A stretch of DNA of 64,000 nucleotides from Kuafuiihalomonas sp050331295. Its GTDB lineage: Bacteria > Myxococcota > Kuafuiibacteriia > Kuafuiibacteriales > Kuafuiibacteriaceae. Position numbers and translations under genes: made by a program. The stretch is taken from NCBI GenBank assembly GCA_050331295.1, contig JBHJGZ010000006.1:434001-498000 (forward strand). The letters are read 5' to 3'. The notes beneath the pieces were generated by a model, which was given only the letters and a program-made list of their open reading frames with translations, did no database searches and was not told where the DNA came from. How positions within the stretch are numbered: the first letter of the stretch is position 1; the number at the start of each line of letters is the position of its first letter. Shown piece by piece: positions 42,306 to 50,773 of this stretch.

Positions 42306-44951
42306 ATGTTGGCACTGATGAAGCTTCTCCGGCTTTGCGTTCTTGCGAGCCTGAGCCTCGTTTTCGTACCGAACTCTTTTGCGACCGCTCAAGAAGATGA
42401 AAGAGCGCCGGAGGTGGCCCCGCAGCCGAGTCCGGACGCACCGGGCCTCCGGCCTGCCCCCGGCTCCCCTCGGCCGGTCCCAGGGAAGCCTTCGATCGAC
42501 TCGAATACGAGCCAGCAACAGCGTCAGCGACGGCTGCGAGACGCGGTGCGCCGCGTCCGTCCCAAGGTGCCGGCACCTGGTTCCGGGACCGCCAAGTCTT
42601 CGAGCGAACGCGAGGCAGAGGAGACGGTATCAGAGCTGCGCCAGCGAGTGGACGCGGACTCGAAGTGCAAGGCCATGCGCCGGGGCGAACGGACCATCTT
42701 CACGTTTCAAGGCGACGTCGAAGAGCTCGTGAAGGCCATCAGCAAGATTACCTGCAAGAACTTCATTTTGACGCAAAAGATACGGAGTCAGAAGATGGAA
42801 ATTCTGACCTCTACGCCGATCGGGCCGGGCGAAATCTGGCGAGCGTTCCTCTCGGCGCTCGAGGCCAACGACATCACCGTATCTCGCGCCGGCAACTATT
42901 ATAAGCTCGTCCAATCCGCGGAAGCTTATCGGACTACGGCCCCGGTCTTCGACGAAGAGGCCCAAATCCCCTTGGACGAACGCTTCATCACCAAAGTGGT
43001 TCGGCTCAAGCACGGAGGCGATGTCGATCAAGCGGTCAACTATCTGAACCAGTTCAAGAGCGCGCGGGCCGGTCAGATCTTCCCGCACAAACCCAGCAAC
43101 ACCATCATCATCACAGACTTCGCCTCCATGGTGGACCGGCTCCTTCGGATCTTGGACGAGATCGACCAGCCGGGCGCTCTCGAGCAGGTCCACGTCGTCC
43201 CGGTTCAGTTCGCGTCCGCCTCTGAAGTGGCCGAAAAGCTCAATCAGATCTTCCAGCCCGACCAGGCCGGTACCCAGACCCGAACCACGCGGAGAAGCAG
43301 CGGCGCCCGAGCCCGGTCGGGCCAAGACAACCAGGCCCAGACCAAAGAGGGGGCAGGCGCTTCGGACCCCGAAGAGTCGACCGCGGCCTCGGTGTCCAAG
43401 ATTCTGGCCGATGACCGCACGAACAAGCTCATCATCATCGCTTCGGAACAGGCCCTCGGTCAGATCCTCTCCTTGATGCGGGAGCTGGATGTACCCGAGG
43501 ACAGCACCCAAGGACAGATCCACGTGCTTCGACTGAGCCACGCCGATGCCGAGGAGCTTTCCTCGACCCTGGCTTCCCTGGCCCAAAACCAGCAACAGAA
43601 CCTGCAGCCGGGGCGCCGGCGAGCGGCCGGCCAACAACAGCAAACGCCGACGTCTCCCTCCGCGGCGGCGCTCTTCCAGGGCGAGGTGCGGGTGACGGCG
43701 GACGCCGCCACCAACAGCCTGGTCATCACCGCTTCCAAAGCCGACTTCTCCTCGATGCAGCGGGTGATCGAAAAGCTGGATGTGCCCCGGTTTCAGGTCT
43801 TCGTAGAGGCCGTGATCATGGAGGTTTCGACCAACAACGACCGGACCCTGGGTGTGGGTTGGCACGGAGGTGTATCTCCGACCATCGGAGGTGAAGAAAG
43901 CCCCATCGTCTTGTCCAATACCCCCACCGCAGACCTCAGCTCGCTGGCCATTAGCCAAAACCCGCTGGGGCTGGCCAGCCTCCTGGGCCTGGCGGGCGCG
44001 CTCCGGGGTCCGACGTTGGACGGCACCGAAGACATCGTGCAGGGCGGCATTCCAGCCATCGGCGTGGTGATTCAGGCGCTGCAAGGGCAGAACGACGTGA
44101 ATGTGATCTCCACGCCGCATCTGCTCACCATCGACAATGAAGAGGCCGAAATTCAGGTCAACGAGCAGCGTCCATTCCCATCCGGCCTGACGCTGGGCGG
44201 ACTGGGAGGCCTTCAGCAGGGCGACACGAACCTCCCGGTCGGAAGTCTGGGACTGAATGCCGTGAACTTCAACCGGGAGGACGTCGGTCTGACCCTGAAG
44301 CTGCGGCCGCAGATCAACGACGAAGACTTCGTGCGTCTGGAAATCGAGCAGGAGCTGTCGGACGTGGCCGGCATCGACCAGGTGACCGGACAGGTCATCA
44401 CGTCGAACCGGTCCGCGCAGACCGTTGTGGTGGTGCGAAATCAGGACAGCGTGGTGATCGGCGGCCTGGTTCGCGACCGCGAAACCCAGGACGAGTCCAA
44501 GCTCCCGCTGTTCGGCGACATTCCCCTCATTGGCTGGCTTTTCAAGCGTCAGCAGAAAACGGTTGAAAAGACGAACCTCCTCCTCATCATCACGCCGTAC
44601 ATCATCCGAGGTCCGAAGGACTTCGAAGCAATCTTCCGCCGCAAGATGGAGGAACGCCGCGAATTCGTGAATCGCTTCTACGGAACCTCGGTCGAGTACC
44701 GAGCGGCCATCGACTGGGACCGCAAGATGGGTCCCCTCGCCAACTACCGGCAGTCCATGCAGACCGAGCTCCGTCGGGCGGAAAACGATGGTCCTGGGCT
44801 CCCCGACGAGACCATCATTCGACCGGCCGAGCCGTTCGACACCGGCGTCCTGGAACCGCCCTTCCCAGAGGACGGGGGGTACACAGTGCCGCCCCCGGAC
44901 GAGGGGAGCGAAGGACCGGTGCCGCCACCGCCGCTTCCAAACGACGACTGA
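42306..44951 (+). CDS. gspD: Type II secretion secretin GspD
   Basis: GspD forms the outer-membrane channel. The 881-residue product has a signal peptide (about 1-30), a proline-rich linker and the periplasmic N0-N3 domains. These include FQGDVEELVKAISKITCKNF (N0) and repeated VVPVQFASASEVAEKLNQIF-like units. Two low-complexity stretches (about 320-360 and 425-455, rich in Q, R and A) interrupt the N domains. The C-terminal secretin domain (about 530-780) has ALQGQNDVNVISTPHLLTID and LPLFGDIPLIGWLFKRQQ. A proline-rich C-terminal tail of about 85 residues may be the docking site for a pilotin; no gspS is seen. Confidence 0.96.
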   Translation: MLALMKLLRLCVLASLSLVFVPNSFATAQEDERAPEVAPQPSPDAPGLRPAPGSPRPVPGKPSIDSNTSQQQRQRRLRDAVRRVRPKVPAPGSGTAKSSSEREAEETVSELRQRVDADSKCKAMRRGERTIFTFQGDVEELVKAISKITCKNFILTQKIRSQKMEILTSTPIGPGEIWRAFLSALEANDITVSRAGNYYKLVQSAEAYRTTAPVFDEEAQIPLDERFITKVVRLKHGGDVDQAVNYLNQFKSARAGQIFPHKPSNTIIITDFASMVDRLLRILDEIDQPGALEQVHVVPVQFASASEVAEKLNQIFQPDQAGTQTRTTRRSSGARARSGQDNQAQTKEGAGASDPEESTAASVSKILADDRTNKLIIIASEQALGQILSLMRELDVPEDSTQGQIHVLRLSHADAEELSSTLASLAQNQQQNLQPGRRRAAGQQQQTPTSPSAAALFQGEVRVTADAATNSLVITASKADFSSMQRVIEKLDVPRFQVFVEAVIMEVSTNNDRTLGVGWHGGVSPTIGGEESPIVLSNTPTADLSSLAISQNPLGLASLLGLAGALRGPTLDGTEDIVQGGIPAIGVVIQALQGQNDVNVISTPHLLTIDNEEAEIQVNEQRPFPSGLTLGGLGGLQQGDTNLPVGSLGLNAVNFNREDVGLTLKLRPQINDEDFVRLEIEQELSDVAGIDQVTGQVITSNRSAQTVVVVRNQDSVVIGGLVRDRETQDESKLPLFGDIPLIGWLFKRQQKTVEKTNLLLIITPYIIRGPKDFEAIFRRKMEERREFVNRFYGTSVEYRAAIDWDRKMGPLANYRQSMQTELRRAENDGPGLPDETIIRPAEPFDTGVLEPPFPEDGGYTVPPPDEGSEGPVPPPPLPNDD

Positions 44952-44966
44952 GGAAGACCCGAGAGC

Positions 44967-46733
44967 ATGGACATCATCGAGACCAGCGTCGCCCCACCGC
45001 CCATGCACCGGATGCGCCTCGAGGGGCGACCGTTCGGCGAGATCTCCGTCGCGCTGAGTCTGATCTCCCGGGAGGTTCTCGAAGACGCCCTGACCCGGCA
45101 GCTCGCAGACGATGACGCCGTGCGCATCGGCGAGGTGCTCCGGATGATGGGCAAGCTGAGCGAGACCGATGTGGCTCGGGTCTTGGGCATCCAGCTGGAA
45201 ATGAACTTCGTCGAGCGGATCGACATCGACGATATCCCCGACGAGTTGGTGCAGGCGGTGCCCATCGGGTTTGCGAAGCAGCACACCGTGTTGCCGCTCC
45301 GAGTCGAAGACGACTCCGTCGTCGTCGCCATCGACGATCCCTTGGACACCGAAGCGCTGGACGATGTGTCTCTCCTCTTGGGACACCGGGTCGTACCGGT
45401 CTTGACGCTCTCGTCCAGCATCGGGGACGCCATCAACCGGGTCTACGATCGCGCCACCGGTCTCGCCCACGAAGCGGTTCAACGCCTCCAATCCGAAGAA
45501 GACGCGGAGGAAGACATCGATGCCATCGACCTCATCGACGAGGCGAGCGGCGACGATGCCCCTATCATTCGGTTCGTCAACGCCCTCCTCCGAGACGCCG
45601 TCAAGAGCCGAGCGTCCGACATCCATATCGAGTCTTTCGACCGCACCGTCGTGGTTCGAAACCGGATCGACGGGATCCTCTACAAGAAAGTCGAAGCTCC
45701 CAAGCACGCCCAGGCTTCCATCATCGCTCGAGTGAAGATCATGGCGGGTCTGAATATCGCGGAGAAAAGACTCCCGCAGGACGGCCGCATCCGTCGAAAG
45801 ATCGCCGGCAAGGATATCGACGTTCGGGTGAGCACCATCCCCACCGCCCACGGTGAGCGGGTGGTCATGCGTATTCTCGACCGGTCCAACACCCTGCTTT
45901 CAATTGAAGACCTAGGTTTTTCGGAGCGGGACTACCTCGAGTTCCTCGGCCTCATCAAAAGGCCCCATGGGATCATCCTGGTCTCCGGTCCAACCGGCTC
46001 CGGTAAGACCACGACGCTTTACGCGGCGCTCTCCAAGATCAACTCGCCCGACATCAACATTCTCACGGTCGAGGACCCGGTCGAATATCAGCTCCCGGGC
46101 GTTGGACAGATGCAGGTGCAGTCGAAGATCGACCTCACCTTCGCCAACGGCTTGCGCGCCTTCCTTCGGCAGGACCCCGACGTCATCATGGTGGGCGAGA
46201 TCCGGGACCGAGAGACGGCGGAGATCGCGATTCAGGCCTCTCTCACCGGGCACCTCGTGCTTTCCACCGTGCACACCAACGACTCTCCGGGAGCCGTCAC
46301 CCGACTGGTGGACATGGGTGTCGAACCATTTCTGGTTTCGTCCACCTTGATCGGCGTTCTGGCACAGCGATTGGTTCGAAACGTCTGCAACACCTGCAGG
46401 GAAGCGTACGAACCAAGCGCTGAGCAATGCCGAGAGATCGGACTCAAGCCGCAACCTGGACTGACCTTTTACCGGGAGGTCGGGTGCTCGGCCTGCCTGG
46501 AGACCGGATACCGCGGACGTTCGGGAATCTACGAGATGCTCGTCATCGACGATGAAGTCAGGCGCCTGATCCTGAAAAACGTCGATGCTGGCACCATCAA
46601 GAGATACGCAACCTCGCACGGAATGAGGAGCCTGCTCGTGGACGGAGCCCGAAAAGTCGTGGCGGGAGTCACGACACCAGAGGAAGTGCTTCGAGTCGCC
46701 AAGGACGAGGAAGTGGTCGTCGGTGAGGACTGA
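44967..46733 (+). CDS. gspE: Type II secretion ATPase GspE
   Basis: GspE is the cytoplasmic ATPase that powers pseudopilus assembly. The 588 residues have an MshEN-type N-terminal domain (ISVALSLISREVLEDALTRQ), GIQLEMNFVERIDID, and a second N2 domain. The RecA-like core has Walker A GPTGSGKT (341-348), Asp box VEDPVEYQLPGVGQMQVQ and Walker B RQDPDVIMVGEIRDRET. The tetracysteine zinc site is CNTC...CSAC (about 474-509). gspF follows after eight bases. Confidence 0.98.
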   Translation: MDIIETSVAPPPMHRMRLEGRPFGEISVALSLISREVLEDALTRQLADDDAVRIGEVLRMMGKLSETDVARVLGIQLEMNFVERIDIDDIPDELVQAVPIGFAKQHTVLPLRVEDDSVVVAIDDPLDTEALDDVSLLLGHRVVPVLTLSSSIGDAINRVYDRATGLAHEAVQRLQSEEDAEEDIDAIDLIDEASGDDAPIIRFVNALLRDAVKSRASDIHIESFDRTVVVRNRIDGILYKKVEAPKHAQASIIARVKIMAGLNIAEKRLPQDGRIRRKIAGKDIDVRVSTIPTAHGERVVMRILDRSNTLLSIEDLGFSERDYLEFLGLIKRPHGIILVSGPTGSGKTTTLYAALSKINSPDINILTVEDPVEYQLPGVGQMQVQSKIDLTFANGLRAFLRQDPDVIMVGEIRDRETAEIAIQASLTGHLVLSTVHTNDSPGAVTRLVDMGVEPFLVSSTLIGVLAQRLVRNVCNTCREAYEPSAEQCREIGLKPQPGLTFYREVGCSACLETGYRGRSGIYEMLVIDDEVRRLILKNVDAGTIKRYATSHGMRSLLVDGARKVVAGVTTPEEVLRVAKDEEVVVGED

Positions 46734-46741
46734 ACCAAGCG

Positions 46742-47980
46742 ATGCCCGTTTACGCGTACAAGGGTCTCAATGAGGCCGGCCGGGAGATCAAGGGTCTACT
46801 CGACGCAGAGTCGCCCCGAATGCTGCGAAGCAGTCTTCGTCGCCAAGGCATTCGGATCATCGAACACCGCGAGGAGACATCGACCAATCCGAAGTCCGAA
46901 GCGCGTCGACTCTTCGCCGACGTCGACATCAAGCAATACTTCCAGCGGATCTCCGTTGCCGAGATCGCATTGGTCACCCGGCAGATGGCAACCCTCCTCC
47001 GGTCCGGTATCACGTTGATCAACGCTTTGACCGCCATCGTGGACCAGGTCGAGACCGAGAAGCTGAAGAAGGTATTCGGATCCATCAAGACCGAGGTGAA
47101 TGAAGGACTGGCCCTGGCCGACGCCATGGCCAAGCACGATGCTGTTTTCGACGAGCTCTACATCAGCATGGTGCGGGCGGGAGAGGCCTCCGGTGCCCTC
47201 GACGTGGTGCTGGAGCGCTTGGCGGATTTCACCGAGACCCAGGCTCGACTCCGGTCGAAGATCCAGTCCGCGATGCTTTACCCCCTCATCATGCTCGGGG
47301 TGGGCAGCATCATCATGATGATCCTGTTCATCGTCGTCATCCCCAGGATCACCAAGATCTTCGAGCAGGTGAAGGCCGAGCTTCCGATCCAAACCAAGCT
47401 CTTGATATTCGTCGCCGACCTCTTGAAGAACTGGTACTTCATTCTCATCCCTCTCATCGGACTGGGCATCTGGTACTTCTTCCGCTGGAGGAGCTCCGCG
47501 AAGGGTCGGCCGGTGTGGGACCGCTTCATCTTGGTCGCACCCATCTTCGGCGTCGTGGTCAGGCTGGTCGCGATCAGTCGTTTCTCGCGAACCCTGGCTA
47601 CCCTGCTTCGGTCGGGCGTCCCGGTCCTCCAGGCACTCGACATCACCAAGGACGTTCTCAACAACCACCGGCTTTCGGGGGTGGTCGGCGAAGCACGAGA
47701 GGCGATTCGCGAAGGAGAGAGTATCGCCACACCACTGAAGAAGTCCGGCGAGTTTCCGCCCATCGTGGTCCACATGGTCGCAACGGGAGAGGCATCTGGC
47801 CAGTTGGAGCAGATGCTCGAGCACGTGGCCGACAACTACGACTTTCAGGTCGACCAACGCGTCGAGAAACTCACAACTCTCATCGAGCCGATCATGATCG
47901 TCGGTATGGGCGTAGCTGTCGCCTTCGTGGTCTTTTCGGTTCTTCTTCCCATCCTTCAACTTTCACAGCACGTCAGATGA
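46742..47980 (+). CDS. gspF: Type II secretion inner-membrane protein GspF
   Basis: GspF is the polytopic platform protein contacted by GspE. The 412 residues contain two GspF domains, each with the Q-x-x-x-L-L-R-S-G pattern (RQMATLLRSGITLINALTAI; RTLATLLRSGVPVLQALDIT). Three membrane segments are visible (LMLGVGSIIMMILFIVVI area; WYFILIPLIGLGIWYFF; the C-terminal IMIVGMGVAVAFVVFSVLLP). N-terminal VYAYKGLNEAGREIKG is typical. The stop overlaps the ATG at 47977, the first possible start for gspG. Confidence 0.97.
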   Translation: MPVYAYKGLNEAGREIKGLLDAESPRMLRSSLRRQGIRIIEHREETSTNPKSEARRLFADVDIKQYFQRISVAEIALVTRQMATLLRSGITLINALTAIVDQVETEKLKKVFGSIKTEVNEGLALADAMAKHDAVFDELYISMVRAGEASGALDVVLERLADFTETQARLRSKIQSAMLYPLIMLGVGSIIMMILFIVVIPRITKIFEQVKAELPIQTKLLIFVADLLKNWYFILIPLIGLGIWYFFRWRSSAKGRPVWDRFILVAPIFGVVVRLVAISRFSRTLATLLRSGVPVLQALDITKDVLNNHRLSGVVGEAREAIREGESIATPLKKSGEFPPIVVHMVATGEASGQLEQMLEHVADNYDFQVDQRVEKLTTLIEPIMIVGMGVAVAFVVFSVLLPILQLSQHVR

Positions 47981-47994
47981 AAACGGAGATTGTC

Positions 47995-48420
47995 ATGAAG
48001 ACGTTCGATAAGAAGCGGCGAAGGCCGCGCAAAGGACAACGGGGCTTGACGCTGATCGAGATCCTGGTGGTCGTCGCGATCTTGGGCATGATCGCAGGTA
48101 TTGTCGGGATCACCATCGCCAACCAATTGGAGGGGGCGCGCGTCGACACGGCCGGGGTTCAGATCAAGAACATCTCGGACGCGCTCGAACTCTACAAGGT
48201 GAAGGTAAACAAGTATCCATCCACGGCGGAAGGACTGGATTCACTGGTCACCCCCCCGGGAGGACGAAAAGCCATCATGGACAGCATCCCCAAGGATCCG
48301 TTCGGGAACGACTATCTCTACGTCTACCCGGGAACCCGAAACCAAGGGAAGTACGACCTCTACTCCAAGGGTCCGGACGGCGTCGCCGATACCGAAGACG
48401 ACATCACGAACTGGAAGTAG
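47995..48420 (+). CDS. gspG: Major pseudopilin GspG
   Basis: GspG is the main subunit of the T2SS pseudopilus. From ATG 47995 the prepilin has 141 residues, with a short basic leader ending in G17 and the mature helix LTLIEILVVVAILGMIAGIV (prepilin peptidase cuts after G17, Glu at +5). The C-terminal domain has the GspG pattern YKVKVNKYPSTAEGLDSLVT, DPFGNDYLYVYPGTR and YDLYSKGPDGVADTEDDITN with calcium-binding aspartates. ATG 47995 is preferred because GGAG lies six bases upstream; ATG 47977 would add six residues. Confidence 0.97.
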   Translation: MKTFDKKRRRPRKGQRGLTLIEILVVVAILGMIAGIVGITIANQLEGARVDTAGVQIKNISDALELYKVKVNKYPSTAEGLDSLVTPPGGRKAIMDSIPKDPFGNDYLYVYPGTRNQGKYDLYSKGPDGVADTEDDITNWK

Positions 48421-48444
48421 CTACGCACCGAGCCGTCAGGACAC

Positions 48445-49323
48445 ATGAATCCGTCGAAGGCCATAGCTCGAACATCGCGTCGTACACTTTCGTGTCCGGC
48501 GGTCGCGTGCCGGGCGCTTGCGACCCGCACCGTTTCGGGCCGAGCCATATCGGACCGTACGACCACGAGCCGAGCGGTTTCGGCCCGTAGGGTTGCGAGC
48601 CGACGCCCGGCCGGTCCCTCTCGGCCGCGCGCTGGTCGGATGGGCCTGACGTTGATGGAGGTGTCCATCGCCCTCGCGCTCGCCGCGCTCCTCATGTCGG
48701 TGGCCTCGGTGACGATTCAGTCTCTGACCGATTCGAAGCTTCGGTCTGCAGCGGTGGAGCTGACTGGTGCCATCAAGTACTCCTACGACCGTGCCATCAT
48801 GCAGAATCGAATTCAGCGCATCGGATTCGATCTCGACCGCGGCAAATGGTGGATCGACTACACGCAAGATCACTTCGCGATTCAGAAGGATCGTTTCGAA
48901 GGGAACGAGGGCGCCACTCGAAACGAGGACGGTAACATCGTACAGCCAGGCGAAGAGGATATTCGCGACGAGCTCCGCCTGGACGGCGAACTCGACGGAG
49001 AGGTTCAGAAGGCGCTGGAAGGTGGACTGGGTGCCTCGTTTCAACTGGACGAAGGGGAGCGGGAACACGACCTTCCCCGTTCGGTTCGGTTTCACCGCGT
49101 CTGGACCGGTCATCAGGAAGAGCCTTTCGAGAGTGGACTCGCGTTCCTGCACTTCTTCGACGGCGGATGGACCGAGCCGGCGCTCATCGAGCTCCGAGAC
49201 GATGACGACGACGTCGTCACGTTGAAAGTCGCTCCACTCACGGGGAGAGTACGGACCTACCACAAGGCACTGGACACGCCGGAGGTGCAGGAGATCGACG
49301 GATTCGACGAGGGCGACCTGTGA
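48445..49323 (+). CDS. gspH: Minor pseudopilin GspH with an unusually long repetitive basic leader
   Basis: The 292-residue product has a prepilin site G67-LTLMEVSIALALAALLM and a GspH-type globular domain extended to about 200 residues with acidic stretches (GEEDIRDELRLDGELDGEVQ). The leader before the cut is 67 residues rather than the usual 5-15. It is arginine-rich and built of nine pentapeptides (residues 13-57, 48481-48615). ATG 48445 has AGGA four bases upstream, and no other in-frame start exists before ATG 48640, which would leave only Met-Gly as leader. So the long leader is probably real. The last codon overlaps gspI (GTGA). Confidence 0.85.
   Translation: MNPSKAIARTSRRTLSCPAVACRALATRTVSGRAISDRTTTSRAVSARRVASRRPAGPSRPRAGRMGLTLMEVSIALALAALLMSVASVTIQSLTDSKLRSAAVELTGAIKYSYDRAIMQNRIQRIGFDLDRGKWWIDYTQDHFAIQKDRFEGNEGATRNEDGNIVQPGEEDIRDELRLDGELDGEVQKALEGGLGASFQLDEGEREHDLPRSVRFHRVWTGHQEEPFESGLAFLHFFDGGWTEPALIELRDDDDDVVTLKVAPLTGRVRTYHKALDTPEVQEIDGFDEGDL
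48481..48615 (+). repeat. Nine-unit 15-bp minisatellite encoding pentapeptides in the GspH leader
   Basis: Residues 13-57 of GspH are nine in-frame five-residue units that mostly fit R-[AT]-[VIL]-[SAT]-x, for example RTVSG, RAISD and RAVSA. At DNA level the 15-base units vary around CGNNCNGTTTCGNNC. The repeats stop just before the prepilin cleavage motif. No similar repeat is seen elsewhere in the window. Confidence 0.75.
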
Positions 49324-50078
49324 GTGGTCGGCGAACGGGATCGAGCGCTCGGGTCGCCGGCTTCACCCTGCTCGAGGTGATGATCGCCTTGTCGATCTTG
49401 GCTCTGGCTCTCACAGCGATTGCCGGCATCAATGCCAACAGCTTCCAGTCGTCGAACTACGCCCGCGGCCTCACGGTGGCGACTCTGCTGGCGCGCTCCA
49501 AGATGTTGGATATCGAACTGGAGCTTCAGCAGGATGGTTTCAGTGAGGGGGAGCGGGACCTCGACGGCGATTTCTCGGACGAAGGGTACGACGAGGTGGA
49601 ATGGGAAGCGACGATCCGACCGGTGAACGTCGACGTTGGGAATCTCGTTCGTCAGTTCTTCGGTGAGGACGTGGAGCTCGACTCCCTTCCGGATCAGATG
49701 CAGGCGTTCCTCGGCGCCAAAGAGGGCATCGATCCCGCGGAGCTGGCCGAGCAGGCGGGAACCGAGGGCGTGCCGGCGGATGAGGTTCGCAATCTCTTGG
49801 GTGGGGGCTCGATCGAGCTGGTGTTCAAGCAGGTGAGTGAGACCCTCGGCAACGCAGTTCGGGAGATCGTGTTGGACATACGATGGGGCCCCGAAGGCGA
49901 CCGGGAGTCGGTTCGTTTCGTACAATACGTAACGACCCAGGGACGTCTTTCCGCCCCGACCGGTCGGACCGGAGACCGAAGCCCGGACACGTTGGTGCCT
50001 CCGACCCTCCCCGATGGAAGTCCGAACCCGGCGGCCGACAACTCCGTGCAGTCCCCCTTCGGAGAGGAGGAACGATGA
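49320..50078 (+). CDS. gspI: Minor pseudopilin GspI, enlarged
   Basis: GspI starts the pseudopilus tip complex with GspJ and GspK. The prepilin site is A13-G14/FTLLEVMIALSILALALTAI, with Glu at +5. GspI proteins are usually about 120-130 residues; this one has 252. The extra length comes from an acidic insertion (about 75-170, LQQDGFSEGERDLDGDFSDE and later EDVELDSLPDQMQAFLGAKE) and a proline-rich C-terminal tail. The conserved late strand AVREIVLDIRWGPEGDRESV is still present. The start is GTG, coupled to gspH. Confidence 0.9.
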   Translation: MSGRRTGSSARVAGFTLLEVMIALSILALALTAIAGINANSFQSSNYARGLTVATLLARSKMLDIELELQQDGFSEGERDLDGDFSDEGYDEVEWEATIRPVNVDVGNLVRQFFGEDVELDSLPDQMQAFLGAKEGIDPAELAEQAGTEGVPADEVRNLLGGGSIELVFKQVSETLGNAVREIVLDIRWGPEGDRESVRFVQYVTTQGRLSAPTGRTGDRSPDTLVPPTLPDGSPNPAADNSVQSPFGEEER

Positions 50079-50773
50079 GTTGTCGGATGTTGCGGTGCCG
50101 GCCGCGACGGCACGTTCGCGGCCTGACCTTGATGGAGATCGCCTTGGCCATCGCCATCCTGGCCATGATGGCCACCCTCACCTGGGGCGGCGTGGCCCGC
50201 ATGTTCGACGCCTACGAGACCGTCACCGACGTGGACCGGCGCTACCACGAGATTCGGGTGGCGATGAACCGGATGGCTAGAGAACTCTCGATGGCGTTCT
50301 TGACCAGCAATCGACGCCACCGCGGACAGGAACGGGTGTGGCAAACCATCTTCAGAGCGGACCGGAGCGCTACGTTCTACGAGCTTCACTTCACGAGCCT
50401 CGCCCACGATATCCTCCGGCAAGATGCGAAGGAGTCGGACCAGTGCGAGATCAGCTACTTCGGTCGCCCAGACCCCGAAGTGCAGGGTCAGACCAACCTC
50501 GTGCGTCGAGAAGACCCTCGCCCAGACCGCGAGCCGGAGGAGGGTGGGCAGGAATACGTCCTGGCCGAAAAGGTGACCCGCTTTCAGCTCCGCTTTTGGG
50601 ACGACCGTCAGCAGGACTGGACCGAAGAGTGGGACACTCAGAAGGTCGACTATCGAGGCCGCCTGCCGAGCGTGGTCGAAATCCGGCTGATGACCGAGGA
50701 TGAGAATGGCCGAGAGCTCACCTTTGTGACCAAAACCCGCATCAATCTCGACCGGGAGCTGGGGACCATCTGA
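50075..50773 (+). CDS. gspJ: Minor pseudopilin GspJ
   Basis: GspJ is a tip pseudopilin. From ATG 50075 it has 232 residues with a basic leader, cleavage after G16 and the mature helix LTLMEIALAIAILAMMATLT. The domain contains the GspJ pattern MNRMARELSMAFLTSN, FYELHFTSLAHDILRQ and a final strand VVEIRLMTEDENGRELTFVT. GGAGAGGAGG lies just before the ATG, which overlaps the gspI stop (ATGA). The longer in-frame start at 49883 lies inside gspI and is rejected. Confidence 0.94.
   Translation: MSCRMLRCRPRRHVRGLTLMEIALAIAILAMMATLTWGGVARMFDAYETVTDVDRRYHEIRVAMNRMARELSMAFLTSNRRHRGQERVWQTIFRADRSATFYELHFTSLAHDILRQDAKESDQCEISYFGRPDPEVQGQTNLVRREDPRPDREPEEGGQEYVLAEKVTRFQLRFWDDRQQDWTEEWDTQKVDYRGRLPSVVEIRLMTEDENGRELTFVTKTRINLDRELGTI

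Noticed and set aside
42630..45851. 1073-codon open frame on the minus strand opposite gspD-gspE
   Set aside because: It is the antisense shadow of two well-conserved secretion genes. The product is full of His, Val and Gln-poor repeats with no family pattern. High GC at third positions keeps antisense frames open.
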